A stretch of DNA of 64,000 bases. Origin: Acidimicrobiales bacterium (lineage in GTDB: Bacteria; Actinomycetota; Acidimicrobiia; Acidimicrobiales; JAVJTC01). The stretch is taken from NCBI GenBank assembly GCA_040219085.1, contig JAVJTC010000020.1, forward strand, positions 144,317 through 208,316, given 5' to 3'. The notes beneath the pieces are model-generated. The model ran no database searches. It saw only the letters and a program-made list of their open reading frames with translations, and had not been told where the DNA came from. Numbering within the stretch: position 1 is the stretch's first letter; the number at the start of each line of letters is the position of its first letter. Shown piece after piece: positions 41,073 to 49,557 of the stretch. The position numbers and the translations under genes are program-made.

Positions 41073-42839
41073 CTACTCGATGACGACGACGATGTCGCCG
41101 CCACCCACCGAGTCGCCGGGAGCCACGCGTACCTCCGAGATGGTTCCGTCCTTGTCGGCGTTGACGTTGTTCTCCATCTTCATCGCCTCGAGGACCACCA
41201 CGGGTTCGCCCGCCGTGACCTCCTGGCCGACCTCGACGAGAACCTTCACGATCGTCCCCTGCATCGGCACGGCGACCTGACCGCTGCCTGCAGCCGGGCC
41301 GCCGCCGGCCGCCGCCGACGCGCGCCGTGGACGGGCGACACGGCCGCCGCCACCGCCGCCGCCGCCGACCTGGGACTCGGGCACGTACATCTTCACGTCG
41401 AAGCGGCGCCCGTTGACCTCCACGGTCGAACGGCGTTCGACGGTCGCCTCGTCCTGGTCGCCGTCGGTGGTGGGCGCCGGGGCGGCCGACACACCGGTGA
41501 GGTCGAGATGTTCGGCGACCCAGCGCGTGGAGTGCTCGATCTCCTGGAACGTCTCGTGTTCGAGGATGGCGATGTCGGCCGGGATCGTCGTGGCCACCCC
41601 GGTCACCCGCATCTCGCGCAGCGCGCGCAGCGTCCGGGCGATCGCCCGGTCACGGTCGCGGCCCCAGCAGATCAGCTTGCCGATGAGGTTGTCGTAGTAC
41701 TGGGAGATCTCGTCACCGGAGTCGTAGCCGGTGTCGAAGCGGGTACCGAAGCCGTCGGGGGCCTTGAGTTCGGTGATCGTCCCGGGCGAGGGCAGGAACT
41801 TCCCCTCGGCGGGGTCTTCGGCGTTGATGCGCACCTCGATCGCGTGACCGTTGAGGACGACGTCGTCCTGGCCGATCGGGAGTTCCTCGCCGGAGGCGAT
41901 CCTGATCTGCAACTCGACGAGGTCGAGGTCGCTGACCATCTCGGTCACGGGGTGCTCCACCTGAAGGCGCGTGTTCATCTCGAGGTAGTGGAAGTCGCCG
42001 TCCTCGTAGAGGAACTCGACGGTCCCGGCGTTCACGTAGCCACAGCCCTCGGCGACCTTCACGGCGGCCTCTCCCATGCGGGTGAGGATCGCCGGGTCGA
42101 TGCCGGGGGCCGGTGCCTCCTCGATGAGCTTCTGGTTACGGCGCTGAGCCGAGCAGTCCCGGGTGCCGACGTAGATGGTGTTGCCGTGGGCGTCGGCGAC
42201 GACCTGCACCTCGACGTGGCGGGGCTTGGTCAGGTACCGCTCGACGTAGATCTCGTCGCGGGCGAAGTAGGCCAGTGCCTCACGTTGGGCAGACTCCATC
42301 TCGGAGGCGATGTCGTCGCCCTCGTTGATCACCTTCATGCCACGGCCACCACCGCCGTAGGCGGCCTTGATGGCCACGGGAAAACCGTGTGCTGCGGCGA
42401 ACGCCTCGATCTCGGCGGCCGTGGTCACCAGGCCGTCGGAGCCGGGCACCCCGTTGACGCCGACCTTCTCGGCGGCCTCCCGCGCGGAGATCTTGTCGCC
42501 CATGATCTCGATGGCCTCGGGGGGAGGGCCGATGAACGTCACGCCGAGGTCGGTGATGGCCCGCGCGAAGTCCGCGTTCTCGGAGAAGAAGCCGTAGCCG
42601 GGGTGGACACCGTCCGCACCGCTGTCGGTGATGGCGGCGATGATCGCCTCGGTGTTGAGGTAGCTCTCCGCCGCAGTCTGACCGCCGAGAGCGTAGGCCT
42701 CGTCGGCGATTCGGACGTGGAGAGCGTCACGGTCGAGTTCGGAGTAGACAGCCACCGTCGTGATGCCGAGTTCCTGGCAACCTCGGATCACGCGGACGGC
42801 GATCTCCCCGCGGTTCGCGATGAGAATCTTTGAGAGCAC
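41073..42839 (-). CDS. accA: Biotin-dependent acyl-CoA carboxylase alpha subunit (biotin carboxylase plus BCCP)
   Basis: 588 residues. Biotin carboxylase (1-450): ILIANRGEIAVRVIR, the ATP-grasp GGGGRGMK loop, MNTRLQVEHPVTEMV and EVRINAEDP. A Gly/Ala/Arg-rich linker (about 500-520, with a nine-Gly run) joins the C-terminal biotinyl domain, where K554 in EAMKMENNV is the biotinylated lysine. This layout equals mycobacterial AccA3, which carboxylates acetyl- or propionyl-CoA together with an AccD beta subunit; no accD is in the window. GTG start. Divergent by 30 bases from biotin ligase, the enzyme that would modify K554. Confidence 0.95.
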   Translation of the reverse strand: MLSKILIANRGEIAVRVIRGCQELGITTVAVYSELDRDALHVRIADEAYALGGQTAAESYLNTEAIIAAITDSGADGVHPGYGFFSENADFARAITDLGVTFIGPPPEAIEIMGDKISAREAAEKVGVNGVPGSDGLVTTAAEIEAFAAAHGFPVAIKAAYGGGGRGMKVINEGDDIASEMESAQREALAYFARDEIYVERYLTKPRHVEVQVVADAHGNTIYVGTRDCSAQRRNQKLIEEAPAPGIDPAILTRMGEAAVKVAEGCGYVNAGTVEFLYEDGDFHYLEMNTRLQVEHPVTEMVSDLDLVELQIRIASGEELPIGQDDVVLNGHAIEVRINAEDPAEGKFLPSPGTITELKAPDGFGTRFDTGYDSGDEISQYYDNLIGKLICWGRDRDRAIARTLRALREMRVTGVATTIPADIAILEHETFQEIEHSTRWVAEHLDLTGVSAAPAPTTDGDQDEATVERRSTVEVNGRRFDVKMYVPESQVGGGGGGGGRVARPRRASAAAGGGPAAGSGQVAVPMQGTIVKVLVEVGQEVTAGEPVVVLEAMKMENNVNADKDGTISEVRVAPGDSVGGGDIVVVIE

Positions 42840-42840
42840 G

Positions 42841-42848
42841 CCATATGG
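42841..42848. promoter_or_regulatory. Palindrome CCATATGG between carboxylase and biotin ligase
   Basis: An 8-base perfect palindrome sits in the 30-base gap between the two divergent biotin genes and overlaps TATGGT (42844-42849), a possible -10 for the ligase. It is AT-richer than its surroundings. Could be an operator half or shared promoter element. Confidence 0.3.
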
Positions 42849-42869
42849 TGACAGATGGAGGGGGGTCCC

Positions 42870-43646
42870 ATGCGAAACGAGAGCGATCGCCTTCCGGTTT
42901 CACCCCGCGGCGAGGGCCTCTTCAGCGACGTTCGCCATGTCGCCCGGACGGGTTCCACGAACGCCGACGTGGCCGCTCTGGCCCGCTCGGGAGCTCGTGA
43001 GGGCGTGGTCGTCGTCGCCGGACATCAAAGCGCTGGACGGGGTCGTCGGGATCGGCGCTGGTCGGCCGGTCCCGGTGACGCGCTCCTCGCGTCGATTCTC
43101 CTGCGCCCAGAGGTTCCGGTGGAGCGCTTCGGTCTGATCCCACTGGCCGTCGGTGTCGCGATCGTGGACGCCGCACGCGCCCTGGGGGTCGACGACGCCG
43201 GCCTCAAGTGGCCCAATGACGTCCTCGTCGGCGGGGCCAAGCTCGCAGGGATCCTGTCCGAGTTCATCGCAGAGGGAGGCGGCCGCAGCGGTGGCGCCGC
43301 GGTCGTCGTCGGCTTCGGTGTGAACCTGCGCGCGACCCCCGCCGAGGTCCCCGATGCCGTCTCACTGGCCGACCTCACGGGTGAATCGGTGGACCGCGAC
43401 GTCTTCCTGCGAGCGGTCCTCGACCGGTTCGCCTCCCACTACGCCACGCTTGGGGACGGTTCGATCGTGGCGCTGGCCACGGCACGGATGACCACGCTCG
43501 GTCGCGAGGTGGATGTCGAACGTCCCGGTTCGCCACTGCGGGGGCGTGCGGTCGGACTCGACGAGGGTGGCCGTCTCGTCGTGGACACGCCGTCGGGAGC
43601 CGTGGTCGTCGCCGCCGGCGACGTCGTCCACCTACGTCCGCGCTGA
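42870..43646 (+). CDS. birA: Biotin-[acetyl-CoA-carboxylase] ligase, catalytic form without HTH
   Basis: 258 residues. Activates biotin with ATP and attaches it to BCCP. Motifs: TGSTNADVAAL, GHQSAGRGRRDRRW (biotin/ATP-binding GRGRR), LKWPNDVLVGGAKLAGIL and VGFGVNLRA. No N-terminal helix-turn-helix, so it is the monofunctional class II-like type and not a transcriptional repressor. A C-terminal SH3-like domain follows (RGRAVGLDEGGRLVV). ATG 42870 is preferred to 42855 because GGAGGGGGG at 42857-42865 then acts as ribosome binding site. Confidence 0.92.
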   Translation: MRNESDRLPVSPRGEGLFSDVRHVARTGSTNADVAALARSGAREGVVVVAGHQSAGRGRRDRRWSAGPGDALLASILLRPEVPVERFGLIPLAVGVAIVDAARALGVDDAGLKWPNDVLVGGAKLAGILSEFIAEGGGRSGGAAVVVGFGVNLRATPAEVPDAVSLADLTGESVDRDVFLRAVLDRFASHYATLGDGSIVALATARMTTLGREVDVERPGSPLRGRAVGLDEGGRLVVDTPSGAVVVAAGDVVHLRPR

Positions 43647-43672
43647 TCTGCGGGTGATCCGGCCGGGGCGGG

Positions 43673-44497
43673 TCACGGGTCCAGGTCGGCGGCGACGACC
43701 GCGGCGAACGCTGCTGCGGCCGCTCGTGTGTGCGGTCCGGGGCACTCCGCCAACACGGTGTCGTCCACGGCTCGGATCGGATGGACGTCGCGGGTCGTGG
43801 ACGTGAGGAACGCCTCCGAGGCCCGGTGGAGATCTCCGATGGGAATGGCGCGTTCGGTCACGTCGGCCACCTCGACGACCAGCCTGCGGGTCACGCCATC
43901 GAGGCAACCCGATGACAGCGGCGGTGTCATGAGCACGCCGTCGAGGACGCAGAACACGTTCGTGCCGGTCCCCTCACACAGTTCGCCACGCGTGTTGGCG
44001 AAGAGGGCCTCTGAAGCCCCGACGCGTTGGGCGGCGGCCAGGGCCCGCACGTTGTCGGCGTAGGAGATCGACTTCACCCCGGCGAGCGCACCGTTCTCGT
44101 TGCGGGTCCAACTGACGATCGCGACGTCGGTCGTGGGCGGCCACACCGTCTCCTCCTCGGCTGCCACGAGCACCGTCGTGGGCCCGTCGCCCCGGGCCGA
44201 GCCGAGACCCGCCGGGCCTCCGGTGACGGTGATCCGCAGCTTGCCCGCGGTCATCGCGGTGGCATCGATGAGGTCCTGCATCGCCGCGGACAGGGTCTGG
44301 GGCGGCGGCGCCGGGAGTCCCAGCGCCGATGCGGACGCTTCGAGGCGCGCCAGGTGTCGGGTGGGGGCGAAAGGCCGACCACGCACGACGCGGACGGTCT
44401 CGAACACGCCGTCGCCGGTCGTGACCGCGTGGTCGAACGGGGATATCCGCGCGTCGACCTCGTCGACGAGGGCGCCGTTCAGCCAGACGATTCTCAC
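43673..44497 (-). CDS. pabC: Class IV aminotransferase / 4-amino-4-deoxychorismate lyase
   Basis: 274 residues, PLP-dependent fold IV. Residues 1-50 hold VWLNGALVDEVDARISPFDHAVTTGDGVFETVR with the expected Asp/Gly block; the catalytic Lys is in GVKSISYADNV, followed by ANTRGELCEGTGTNVFCV and SGCLDGVTRR. The family splits into PabC (p-aminobenzoate, folate), branched-chain and D-amino acid aminotransferases; the short length and SISYADN (PabC usually K-x-x-Y/N) favour PabC, but specificity is uncertain. GTG 44497 is chosen because TAGCGT ends 7 nt upstream; the open frame continues to 44767 across the divergent gene's start and was trimmed. Confidence 0.82.
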   Translation of the reverse strand: MRIVWLNGALVDEVDARISPFDHAVTTGDGVFETVRVVRGRPFAPTRHLARLEASASALGLPAPPPQTLSAAMQDLIDATAMTAGKLRITVTGGPAGLGSARGDGPTTVLVAAEEETVWPPTTDVAIVSWTRNENGALAGVKSISYADNVRALAAAQRVGASEALFANTRGELCEGTGTNVFCVLDGVLMTPPLSSGCLDGVTRRLVVEVADVTERAIPIGDLHRASEAFLTSTTRDVHPIRAVDDTVLAECPGPHTRAAAAAFAAVVAADLDP

Positions 44498-44504
44498 GGC
44501 GACG

Positions 44505-44510
44505 ACGCTA
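44505..44510 (-). promoter_or_regulatory. -10 element (TAGCGT) for pabC
   Basis: Minus-strand TAGCGT ends 7 nt before GTG 44497. The same hexamer occurs in the opposite direction at 44549-44554 for the divergent gene. Confidence 0.45.
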
Positions 44511-44548
44511 CCGGTTCCACGCGCAGCGAACGGCGACGTCCGCGCTGG

Positions 44549-44554
44549 TAGCGT
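44549..44554 (+). promoter_or_regulatory. -10 element (TAGCGT) for the LCP gene
   Basis: TAGCGT ends 10 nt before the ATG at 44565, giving at most a few leader bases. Confidence 0.4.
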
Positions 44555-44564
44555 CAGGTCAGCC

Positions 44565-46076
44565 ATGGCCTCGTTCGGTCGCAACCGCCCCCGTCGGACC
44601 TGGCCCCAGCGCTTCGGTCTGCTGTGCGGCATCGTCCTCGTCTTCGCCAGCGCCGGTATCGCCGCGGGCCTGGGTTTCGGCGAATCCAAGCTCTCGGAGC
44701 TACCCCGCGTCGCGCTGGGGGGCGTCCTCGCGGGCGACGACATACCCGCGATGGGTTCCGGCGACAACGGCGGTGGCGACGGCAGTGGTGACGGCGGCGG
44801 TTCGACCGTGCCGCTGCCCGCGGAGAACTACCTGCTGGTCGGGATCGACAACGCCGACGATCTCGATTCAGACGACCCGGCCCGAGCCGGTCGCTCCCAG
44901 GGTTCGTTGCTGAGCGACACGATCATCGTCCTGCGCGTCGAGCCCCAGACCAACACCGCGGCGCTCCTGTCGATACCGCGTGATCTGTGGGTGCCGATCG
45001 GTGGTGACGGCGGATTCAGACAGAAGATCAACTCGGCCCTCGCCATCGGAGGACCCGAGGGTCTCGTCGCGACGATCACCGACTACTTCGACATCCCGAT
45101 CCACCACTACGTCCAAGTCGACTTCGCGGGTTTCCGGGAGATCGTCGACGCGCTCGACGGAGTGCCGCTGTGGTTCGAGAACCCCGTCCGTGACATCGCC
45201 AAGGTCGACTTCGAGATCTCCGAGCCGGGCTGTCACGTACTCGACGGGGAAGAGGCGCTGAAGTTCGCACGCAGCAGGTCGCTGCAGACGCTCGTGGACG
45301 GACGTTGGGAGACCGACGGTACGGGGGACCTCGGTCGCATCGACCGCCAGCAACGGTTCCTCGTCGCCGCGCTCAAGCGCGCGGTGGCCAAGGGCGGCCT
45401 GACCAATCCGTCGACCACGCTCGACCTCGTCAACGCCGGGATCGCGAGCGTGACGCTCGACGAGTTGATCACGCCGAGAGACCTTCTGGACCTGGCGAAT
45501 CGGTTCAGTTCGTTCGAACCGGAGGCCCTGGAGAAGTTCACGGTCCCCGCCTATCCGGACTGGGCGGGCGAGGCCGCGATCCTGCGACTGCTCGACAGTG
45601 AGGCCCAGCCCATTCTCGACCGCTTCCGGGGCGCCAGCGGAACCGAAGCCGATCCCGAATCGGTGCGCCTGGTCGTGTTGAACGGCACCGGGGAGCAGTT
45701 GCTGGCCACGACCGTCTCCGACGAGTTCGCGGAACACGGTTTCGTCATCGCGGGTCGCGCGGACGCCGCTTTCCTCGACCCCGACTCGCGGACCGTGATC
45801 TCCCACGCACCCGGCGAAGCCGCAGCCGCAGATCTGGTGGCGCGCTGGCTGGTGGCCGACGACGTCCGTATCGAGGAGGACCCCGGCATCGTCGGCAGTG
45901 ACGTCGTGGTGCTCGTCGGCGGTGACCACGAGGGTCTGAGGGCCATCCCGCGGGAACCCACGCCCACCCCCGAACCGACTCCCACCGTGACCCCGACGCC
46001 CGGTGGGGGCGACGGGGCACCGGGACCGACGACGACCACCACCGTGGATCCCCGCCAGATCGCCTGCGAGGGCTGA
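44565..46076 (+). CDS. LytR-CpsA-Psr (LCP) family wall-polymer ligase
   Basis: 503 residues. A short basic cytoplasmic start, one membrane helix (about 18-38), a Gly/Asp/Ser linker (GDNGGGDGSGDGGGS), then the LCP domain (about 85-300): YLLVGIDNADD, SLLSDTIIVLRV, AALLSIPRDLWV with the phosphate-binding Arg, GVPLWFENPVRD, LDGEEALKFARSR, and the LGRIDRQQRFLVA block. A LytR C-terminal domain follows (about 365-460, VRLVVLNGTGEQLLATTVSDEF), then a Pro/Thr-rich tail. LCP enzymes attach undecaprenyl-linked glycans to peptidoglycan on the outside, so it is the likely final step for the polysaccharide made by the nearby genes. Start ATG 44565; the frame upstream to 44100 is antisense to pabC. Confidence 0.92.
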   Translation: MASFGRNRPRRTWPQRFGLLCGIVLVFASAGIAAGLGFGESKLSELPRVALGGVLAGDDIPAMGSGDNGGGDGSGDGGGSTVPLPAENYLLVGIDNADDLDSDDPARAGRSQGSLLSDTIIVLRVEPQTNTAALLSIPRDLWVPIGGDGGFRQKINSALAIGGPEGLVATITDYFDIPIHHYVQVDFAGFREIVDALDGVPLWFENPVRDIAKVDFEISEPGCHVLDGEEALKFARSRSLQTLVDGRWETDGTGDLGRIDRQQRFLVAALKRAVAKGGLTNPSTTLDLVNAGIASVTLDELITPRDLLDLANRFSSFEPEALEKFTVPAYPDWAGEAAILRLLDSEAQPILDRFRGASGTEADPESVRLVVLNGTGEQLLATTVSDEFAEHGFVIAGRADAAFLDPDSRTVISHAPGEAAAADLVARWLVADDVRIEEDPGIVGSDVVVLVGGDHEGLRAIPREPTPTPEPTPTVTPTPGGGDGAPGPTTTTTVDPRQIACEG

Positions 46077-46081
46077 CCGGT

Positions 46082-47047
46082 TCAGGACGGGCGGGCTTCG
46101 GCCTCGGTGCGGTTCGCCAGATACCACTCGACCGTCCGGGCGAGGCCCTCGGGGAACGGCGTGGTGGCCTTCCACCCGAACAACCGCTCGGCCCGGGACG
46201 CATCGACGCGACGACGGGGCTGACCGTCGGGTTTGGTCGTGTCCCAACGGATCTCACCGTCGAAGCCGACGGCCTGCGCCACCAACTCGGTCAACGAGGC
46301 GATGGTGGTCTCGCGGTTGGTGCCGAGGTTGACGGGGTCCGGACCGTCGTAGTGCTCGGCGGCGGCGAGGACCCCTTCCGCGGCGTCGTCGACGTAGAGG
46401 AACTCGCGACTCGCCGTGCCCGTTCCCCACACGACGATGTGGTCGGCGCCGGACTCGACCGCTTCGGTGCACTTGCGGATGAGCGCGGGAATGACGTGTG
46501 AGACGGCGGTGTGGAACTTGTCGCCGGGACCGTAGAGGTTCGTCGGCAGCAGGTAGATGCCCGACTGGCCGTACTGCGCCCTGTTCGACTGGAGCTGCAC
46601 GAGCTGGGCCAGCTTCGCGATGCCGTAGGGGGCGTTGGTCTCCTCGGGGTAGCCCGTCCACAGCGCGTCCTCGGTGAACGGGACGGGGGTGAACTTCGGG
46701 TAGGAGCAGATGGTTCCGACGGCGACGGTCTTGGCGACCTCGTGACGGCGGGCGACGTCCACGACGTTGGTGCCGATCCGCAGGTTGTCGACGAACAGGT
46801 CCGCCGGGCGCTCGCGATTCGCGCCGATACCACCGACCCGGGCCGCGAGATGGATCACCATGTCGGGATTCGTCTCGGTGAAGAGCCGCTCGGTGGCGGC
46901 CAGGTCACGCAGGTCGTAGTCCCTGCTCGCAGGGGCGAAGATGTCGGACGCACCGGCGTCGAGCAGTCGCCGACACACGCCACGACCGAGGAAGCCGCGG
47001 CCACCGGTGACGACCACGCGTCGTCCCGTCCAGAAAGTCGTGTCCAC
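46082..47047 (-). CDS. fcl: GDP-L-fucose synthase
   Basis: 321 residues. NADPH-binding GGRGFLGRGV (15-24), then the GFS-specific HLAARVGGIGANRERPADL, catalytic GTICSYPKF, and Tyr-x3-Lys in APYGIAKLAQL. Carries out 3,5-epimerisation and 4-reduction of the Gmd product to GDP-L-fucose. Its C-terminus WKATTPFPEGLARTVEWYL is typical. Nearest gmd copies are 9.5 kb left and 6 kb right. GTG start with TACGAT 6 nt upstream. Converges with the LCP gene with only 5 bases between. Confidence 0.94.
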   Translation of the reverse strand: MDTTFWTGRRVVVTGGRGFLGRGVCRRLLDAGASDIFAPASRDYDLRDLAATERLFTETNPDMVIHLAARVGGIGANRERPADLFVDNLRIGTNVVDVARRHEVAKTVAVGTICSYPKFTPVPFTEDALWTGYPEETNAPYGIAKLAQLVQLQSNRAQYGQSGIYLLPTNLYGPGDKFHTAVSHVIPALIRKCTEAVESGADHIVVWGTGTASREFLYVDDAAEGVLAAAEHYDGPDPVNLGTNRETTIASLTELVAQAVGFDGEIRWDTTKPDGQPRRRVDASRAERLFGWKATTPFPEGLARTVEWYLANRTEAEARPS

Positions 47048-47053
47048 ATCGGA

Positions 47054-47059
47054 ATCGTA
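47054..47059 (-). promoter_or_regulatory. -10 element (TACGAT) for fcl
   Basis: Minus-strand TACGAT ends 6 nt before GTG 47047; leaderless arrangement. Confidence 0.45.
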
Positions 47060-47133
47060 GCGATCCCGTCGATGGGTGTGCGGAGGACCCCGCGGGGTGG
47101 GGTCGGCCGTGTCGCGTGCGAGACTCGGCGCCC

Positions 47134-48252
47134 ATGATGCGTGTCGCCGTCAATCTGTTGTGGCTGCGGCCCGGAGCCGTCGGCGGGACCGAGACGTACA
47201 TCGTCCGGCTCCTCGAGGCGTTGCGGGGTCGTGACGACGTCGCCCCGATCCTGTACTGCGCCCCCGACGTGGTCGATGCCCACCCGTCGCTCGAGGTGTT
47301 CGACGCGAGGCTCTCGCCGCCGGTGACCGGCTCCCGCCCGGCCCGCGTGGCGCTCGAGAGCACGTGGCTGGCCGGTCGTCTGCGTCGTGACCGACCCGAT
47401 GTGGTCCACCACCCCGGTGGGATGATCCCCGCCGGCGCACCGGGTCCGTCGATGGTCACCATCCACGACCTCCAGCCGCTGACGTCGCCCGAGCGGTTCG
47501 GCATCGCGAAGGTCGCCTGGCTGGGTCAGATGCTGCCCCGCTCTGCGCGGCGGGCCTCGCTCGTGAGCGCCCCGTCATCTCACACGGCCGCTGTCATCAC
47601 CCGTGTCCTGGGCATCGACGACGTCGCCGTCGTGCCGTCGACACCCGGTGAGATCGGCCCGCGCCCGGCTCCCGACGTCGTCGCGGCGGCGCTGACCCGC
47701 CTGGGCGTCGGACAGCCCTTCGTGCTGTACCCGGCGATCACCTACCGGCACAAGAACCACGCCGTGCTGGTCGCGGCGCTGGCCGTGGCCCGCAACAGCG
47801 ACCTCACGGTCGTGTTCTGTGGTGGGGTCGGCGACGCCGAGTCCGACATCGACGCGGCGGCGCGGCGTCACGGGGTCTCCGAGCGCGTCCACCGCCTCGG
47901 CCGTGTGGACGCCGACGACCTGGAAGCGCTCTACGCGGCGGCGGTCGCGCTCGCGTTCCCGTCCTGGCACGAGGGCTTCGGGCTCCCGGTCGCCGAGGCG
48001 TTCGCCCGACGGTGCGCCGTCGTCGCAGCCAACGCCACGGCGCTGCCGGAGGTCGTCGGCGACGCCGGCCTGCTGATCGACCCCCACGACGCCGACGCGT
48101 GGGCCGAGGCGCTCGACTCGCTCACCAACGACGGGATCCGCAGGTCCGCGCTCGCCCAGCGGGGCCTCGAGCGGGCGGCGCAGTGGGCGCCCGAGGCGAG
48201 CGCGGACCGACTCGTGGCGGCGTACCGGCGTACCGCTGGCGGGGCGCGGTAG
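47134..48252 (+). CDS. Family 4 glycosyltransferase
   Basis: 372 residues, GT-B fold. The N-terminal donor-independent half starts with VAVNLLWLRPGAVGGTETY and has HHPGGMIPAG and MVTIHDLQPL. The C-terminal half has LYPAITYRHKNHAVLVAAL, FPSWHEGFGLPVAEAFARR (the GT4 E-x7-E nucleotide-sugar motif) and DAGLLIDPHDADAWAEAL. Resembles WbdC/WbaZ-type mannosyltransferases, but the sugar is unproven. Two adjacent ATG codons (47134, 47137) are both possible. Twelve bases separate it from the next GT4 gene. Confidence 0.88.
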   Translation: MMRVAVNLLWLRPGAVGGTETYIVRLLEALRGRDDVAPILYCAPDVVDAHPSLEVFDARLSPPVTGSRPARVALESTWLAGRLRRDRPDVVHHPGGMIPAGAPGPSMVTIHDLQPLTSPERFGIAKVAWLGQMLPRSARRASLVSAPSSHTAAVITRVLGIDDVAVVPSTPGEIGPRPAPDVVAAALTRLGVGQPFVLYPAITYRHKNHAVLVAALAVARNSDLTVVFCGGVGDAESDIDAAARRHGVSERVHRLGRVDADDLEALYAAAVALAFPSWHEGFGLPVAEAFARRCAVVAANATALPEVVGDAGLLIDPHDADAWAEALDSLTNDGIRRSALAQRGLERAAQWAPEASADRLVAAYRRTAGGAR

Positions 48253-48264
48253 CGGACGACGGCC

Positions 48265-49548
48265 GTGAGAATCCTCGTCATCGGCCCGCACTTCACGCCT
48301 GACACCGCTCCCACCGGGACGATCCTGGCTCGCACCGTGGAGGAGCTCGCGCTGCTCGGGCACGAACTCGACGTCGTGACCTCCCTCCCGTGGTACGAGG
48401 GCCATGACGTGGACCCGAGGTGGCGGGGTCGGGTCGCCAGGCGTGAAGCGACCCCGTGGGGTGGGGTGACACGACTGTGGCCGTTCCCCACCTCCAAGGC
48501 GGGTCTCGTCGGTCGTGCCGCCGGCTTCGTCGGTTTCTCGACCCTGGCGGGCGCTGTGGCGGTCGCCAGGGTCGGCCGCCCCGACGTCGTCCTCGCGCAG
48601 GCGCCGCCCCTCACTCTCGCCCCCGTCGCGGCGCTCGCGGCCCGCAGGTACCGGGTACCGCTCGTTCTCGGTCTGCAGGACATCTTCCCCGACGTGGCGG
48701 TCGAGGTCGGAGCACTCACCAACCCCCGGGTCATCGACGCGGCCCGGCGTTTCGAGCGGCTCTGCTACCGACATGCCGACGCCCTCGTCGTGTTGAGCCG
48801 CGACATGGTCGACAACGTCACGGCGAAGGTGGACACCATCGGGGCAGCGCGGCGTCCCGACGTCGTGGAGATCCCCAACTTCGTCGACGTGGACGCGATC
48901 GTCCCGGGTGACCGCATGACGGCCTACCGCGCCGAACTCGGCCTGGACGAGGCGGACCTGGTCGTGATGTACGCCGGCAACCTGGGACACTCCCAGCCCT
49001 TCGGCGACGTCGTCGCCCTCGCGGACGCCCTGGCCGGACGGACCTTCGACGGCCGCCGGGGGGTGGTCGTCGTCAACGGCGACGGTGTGATGGGGCCGTG
49101 GCTGCGGGACCAGGCGAAGGCCCGCACCAATCTCGTCGTCCGCGGATATCAGCCCGTCGGACGACTCGGTGAGGTCCTCGCCACGGCGGACGTGCACCTC
49201 GTCGTGCTCAAGCCCGGCCTGGCGCGCTCGAGCGTCCCCTCCAAGACGTACTCGGCGATGGCCGCCGGCCGGCCGGTCGTCGCCGCCGTCGACGCGGGTA
49301 CCGAGATCGACCGCGTCCTGCGCGACTCGGGTGGGGGAGTGCCGGTGGCCGCGGGATCGACGACGGCGCTGATCGAAGCCGTGTTCGCGATGCTCGCCGA
49401 CGGGGACCGTCGCCGCCGGTGTGGGGAGGCCGCCCGTCGTCACGTGCAGACCCAGGCGTCGCCGGCTGCCGTTGCCGGGGCCTACGGCGACCTGTTCGGC
49501 CGTCTCGTCGACGTCGAGCGCGGCCGCTCCGGCGGTACACGCGGGTAG
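48265..49548 (+). CDS. Family 4 glycosyltransferase (WcaI-like)
   Basis: 427 residues, GT-B fold. The opening RILVIGPHFTPDTAPTGTIL and LGHELDVVTSLPWYEGHDV are typical of WcaI-like fucosyl- or mannosyltransferases of exopolysaccharide clusters; VLGLQDIFPDVAVEVG, VVMYAGNLGHSQPFGDVV and the donor-site SSVPSKTYSAMAAGRPVVA (S/V-P-S-K in place of EGFG) fit. A membrane-associating hydrophobic stretch lies at about 85-105. GTG start, same transcript as the preceding GT4. Nearness to fcl suggests, but does not prove, GDP-fucose use. Confidence 0.87.
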   Translation: MRILVIGPHFTPDTAPTGTILARTVEELALLGHELDVVTSLPWYEGHDVDPRWRGRVARREATPWGGVTRLWPFPTSKAGLVGRAAGFVGFSTLAGAVAVARVGRPDVVLAQAPPLTLAPVAALAARRYRVPLVLGLQDIFPDVAVEVGALTNPRVIDAARRFERLCYRHADALVVLSRDMVDNVTAKVDTIGAARRPDVVEIPNFVDVDAIVPGDRMTAYRAELGLDEADLVVMYAGNLGHSQPFGDVVALADALAGRTFDGRRGVVVVNGDGVMGPWLRDQAKARTNLVVRGYQPVGRLGEVLATADVHLVVLKPGLARSSVPSKTYSAMAAGRPVVAAVDAGTEIDRVLRDSGGGVPVAAGSTTALIEAVFAMLADGDRRRRCGEAARRHVQTQASPAAVAGAYGDLFGRLVDVERGRSGGTRG

Positions 49549-49551
49549 CCT
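49546..49551 (+). promoter_or_regulatory. -10 element (TAGCCT) for the membrane-anchored unknown gene
   Basis: TAGCCT overlaps the stop of the preceding glycosyltransferase gene and ends 6 nt before the ATG at 49558, so a leaderless internal promoter is likely. Confidence 0.45.
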
Positions 49552-49557
49552 TCGGAC

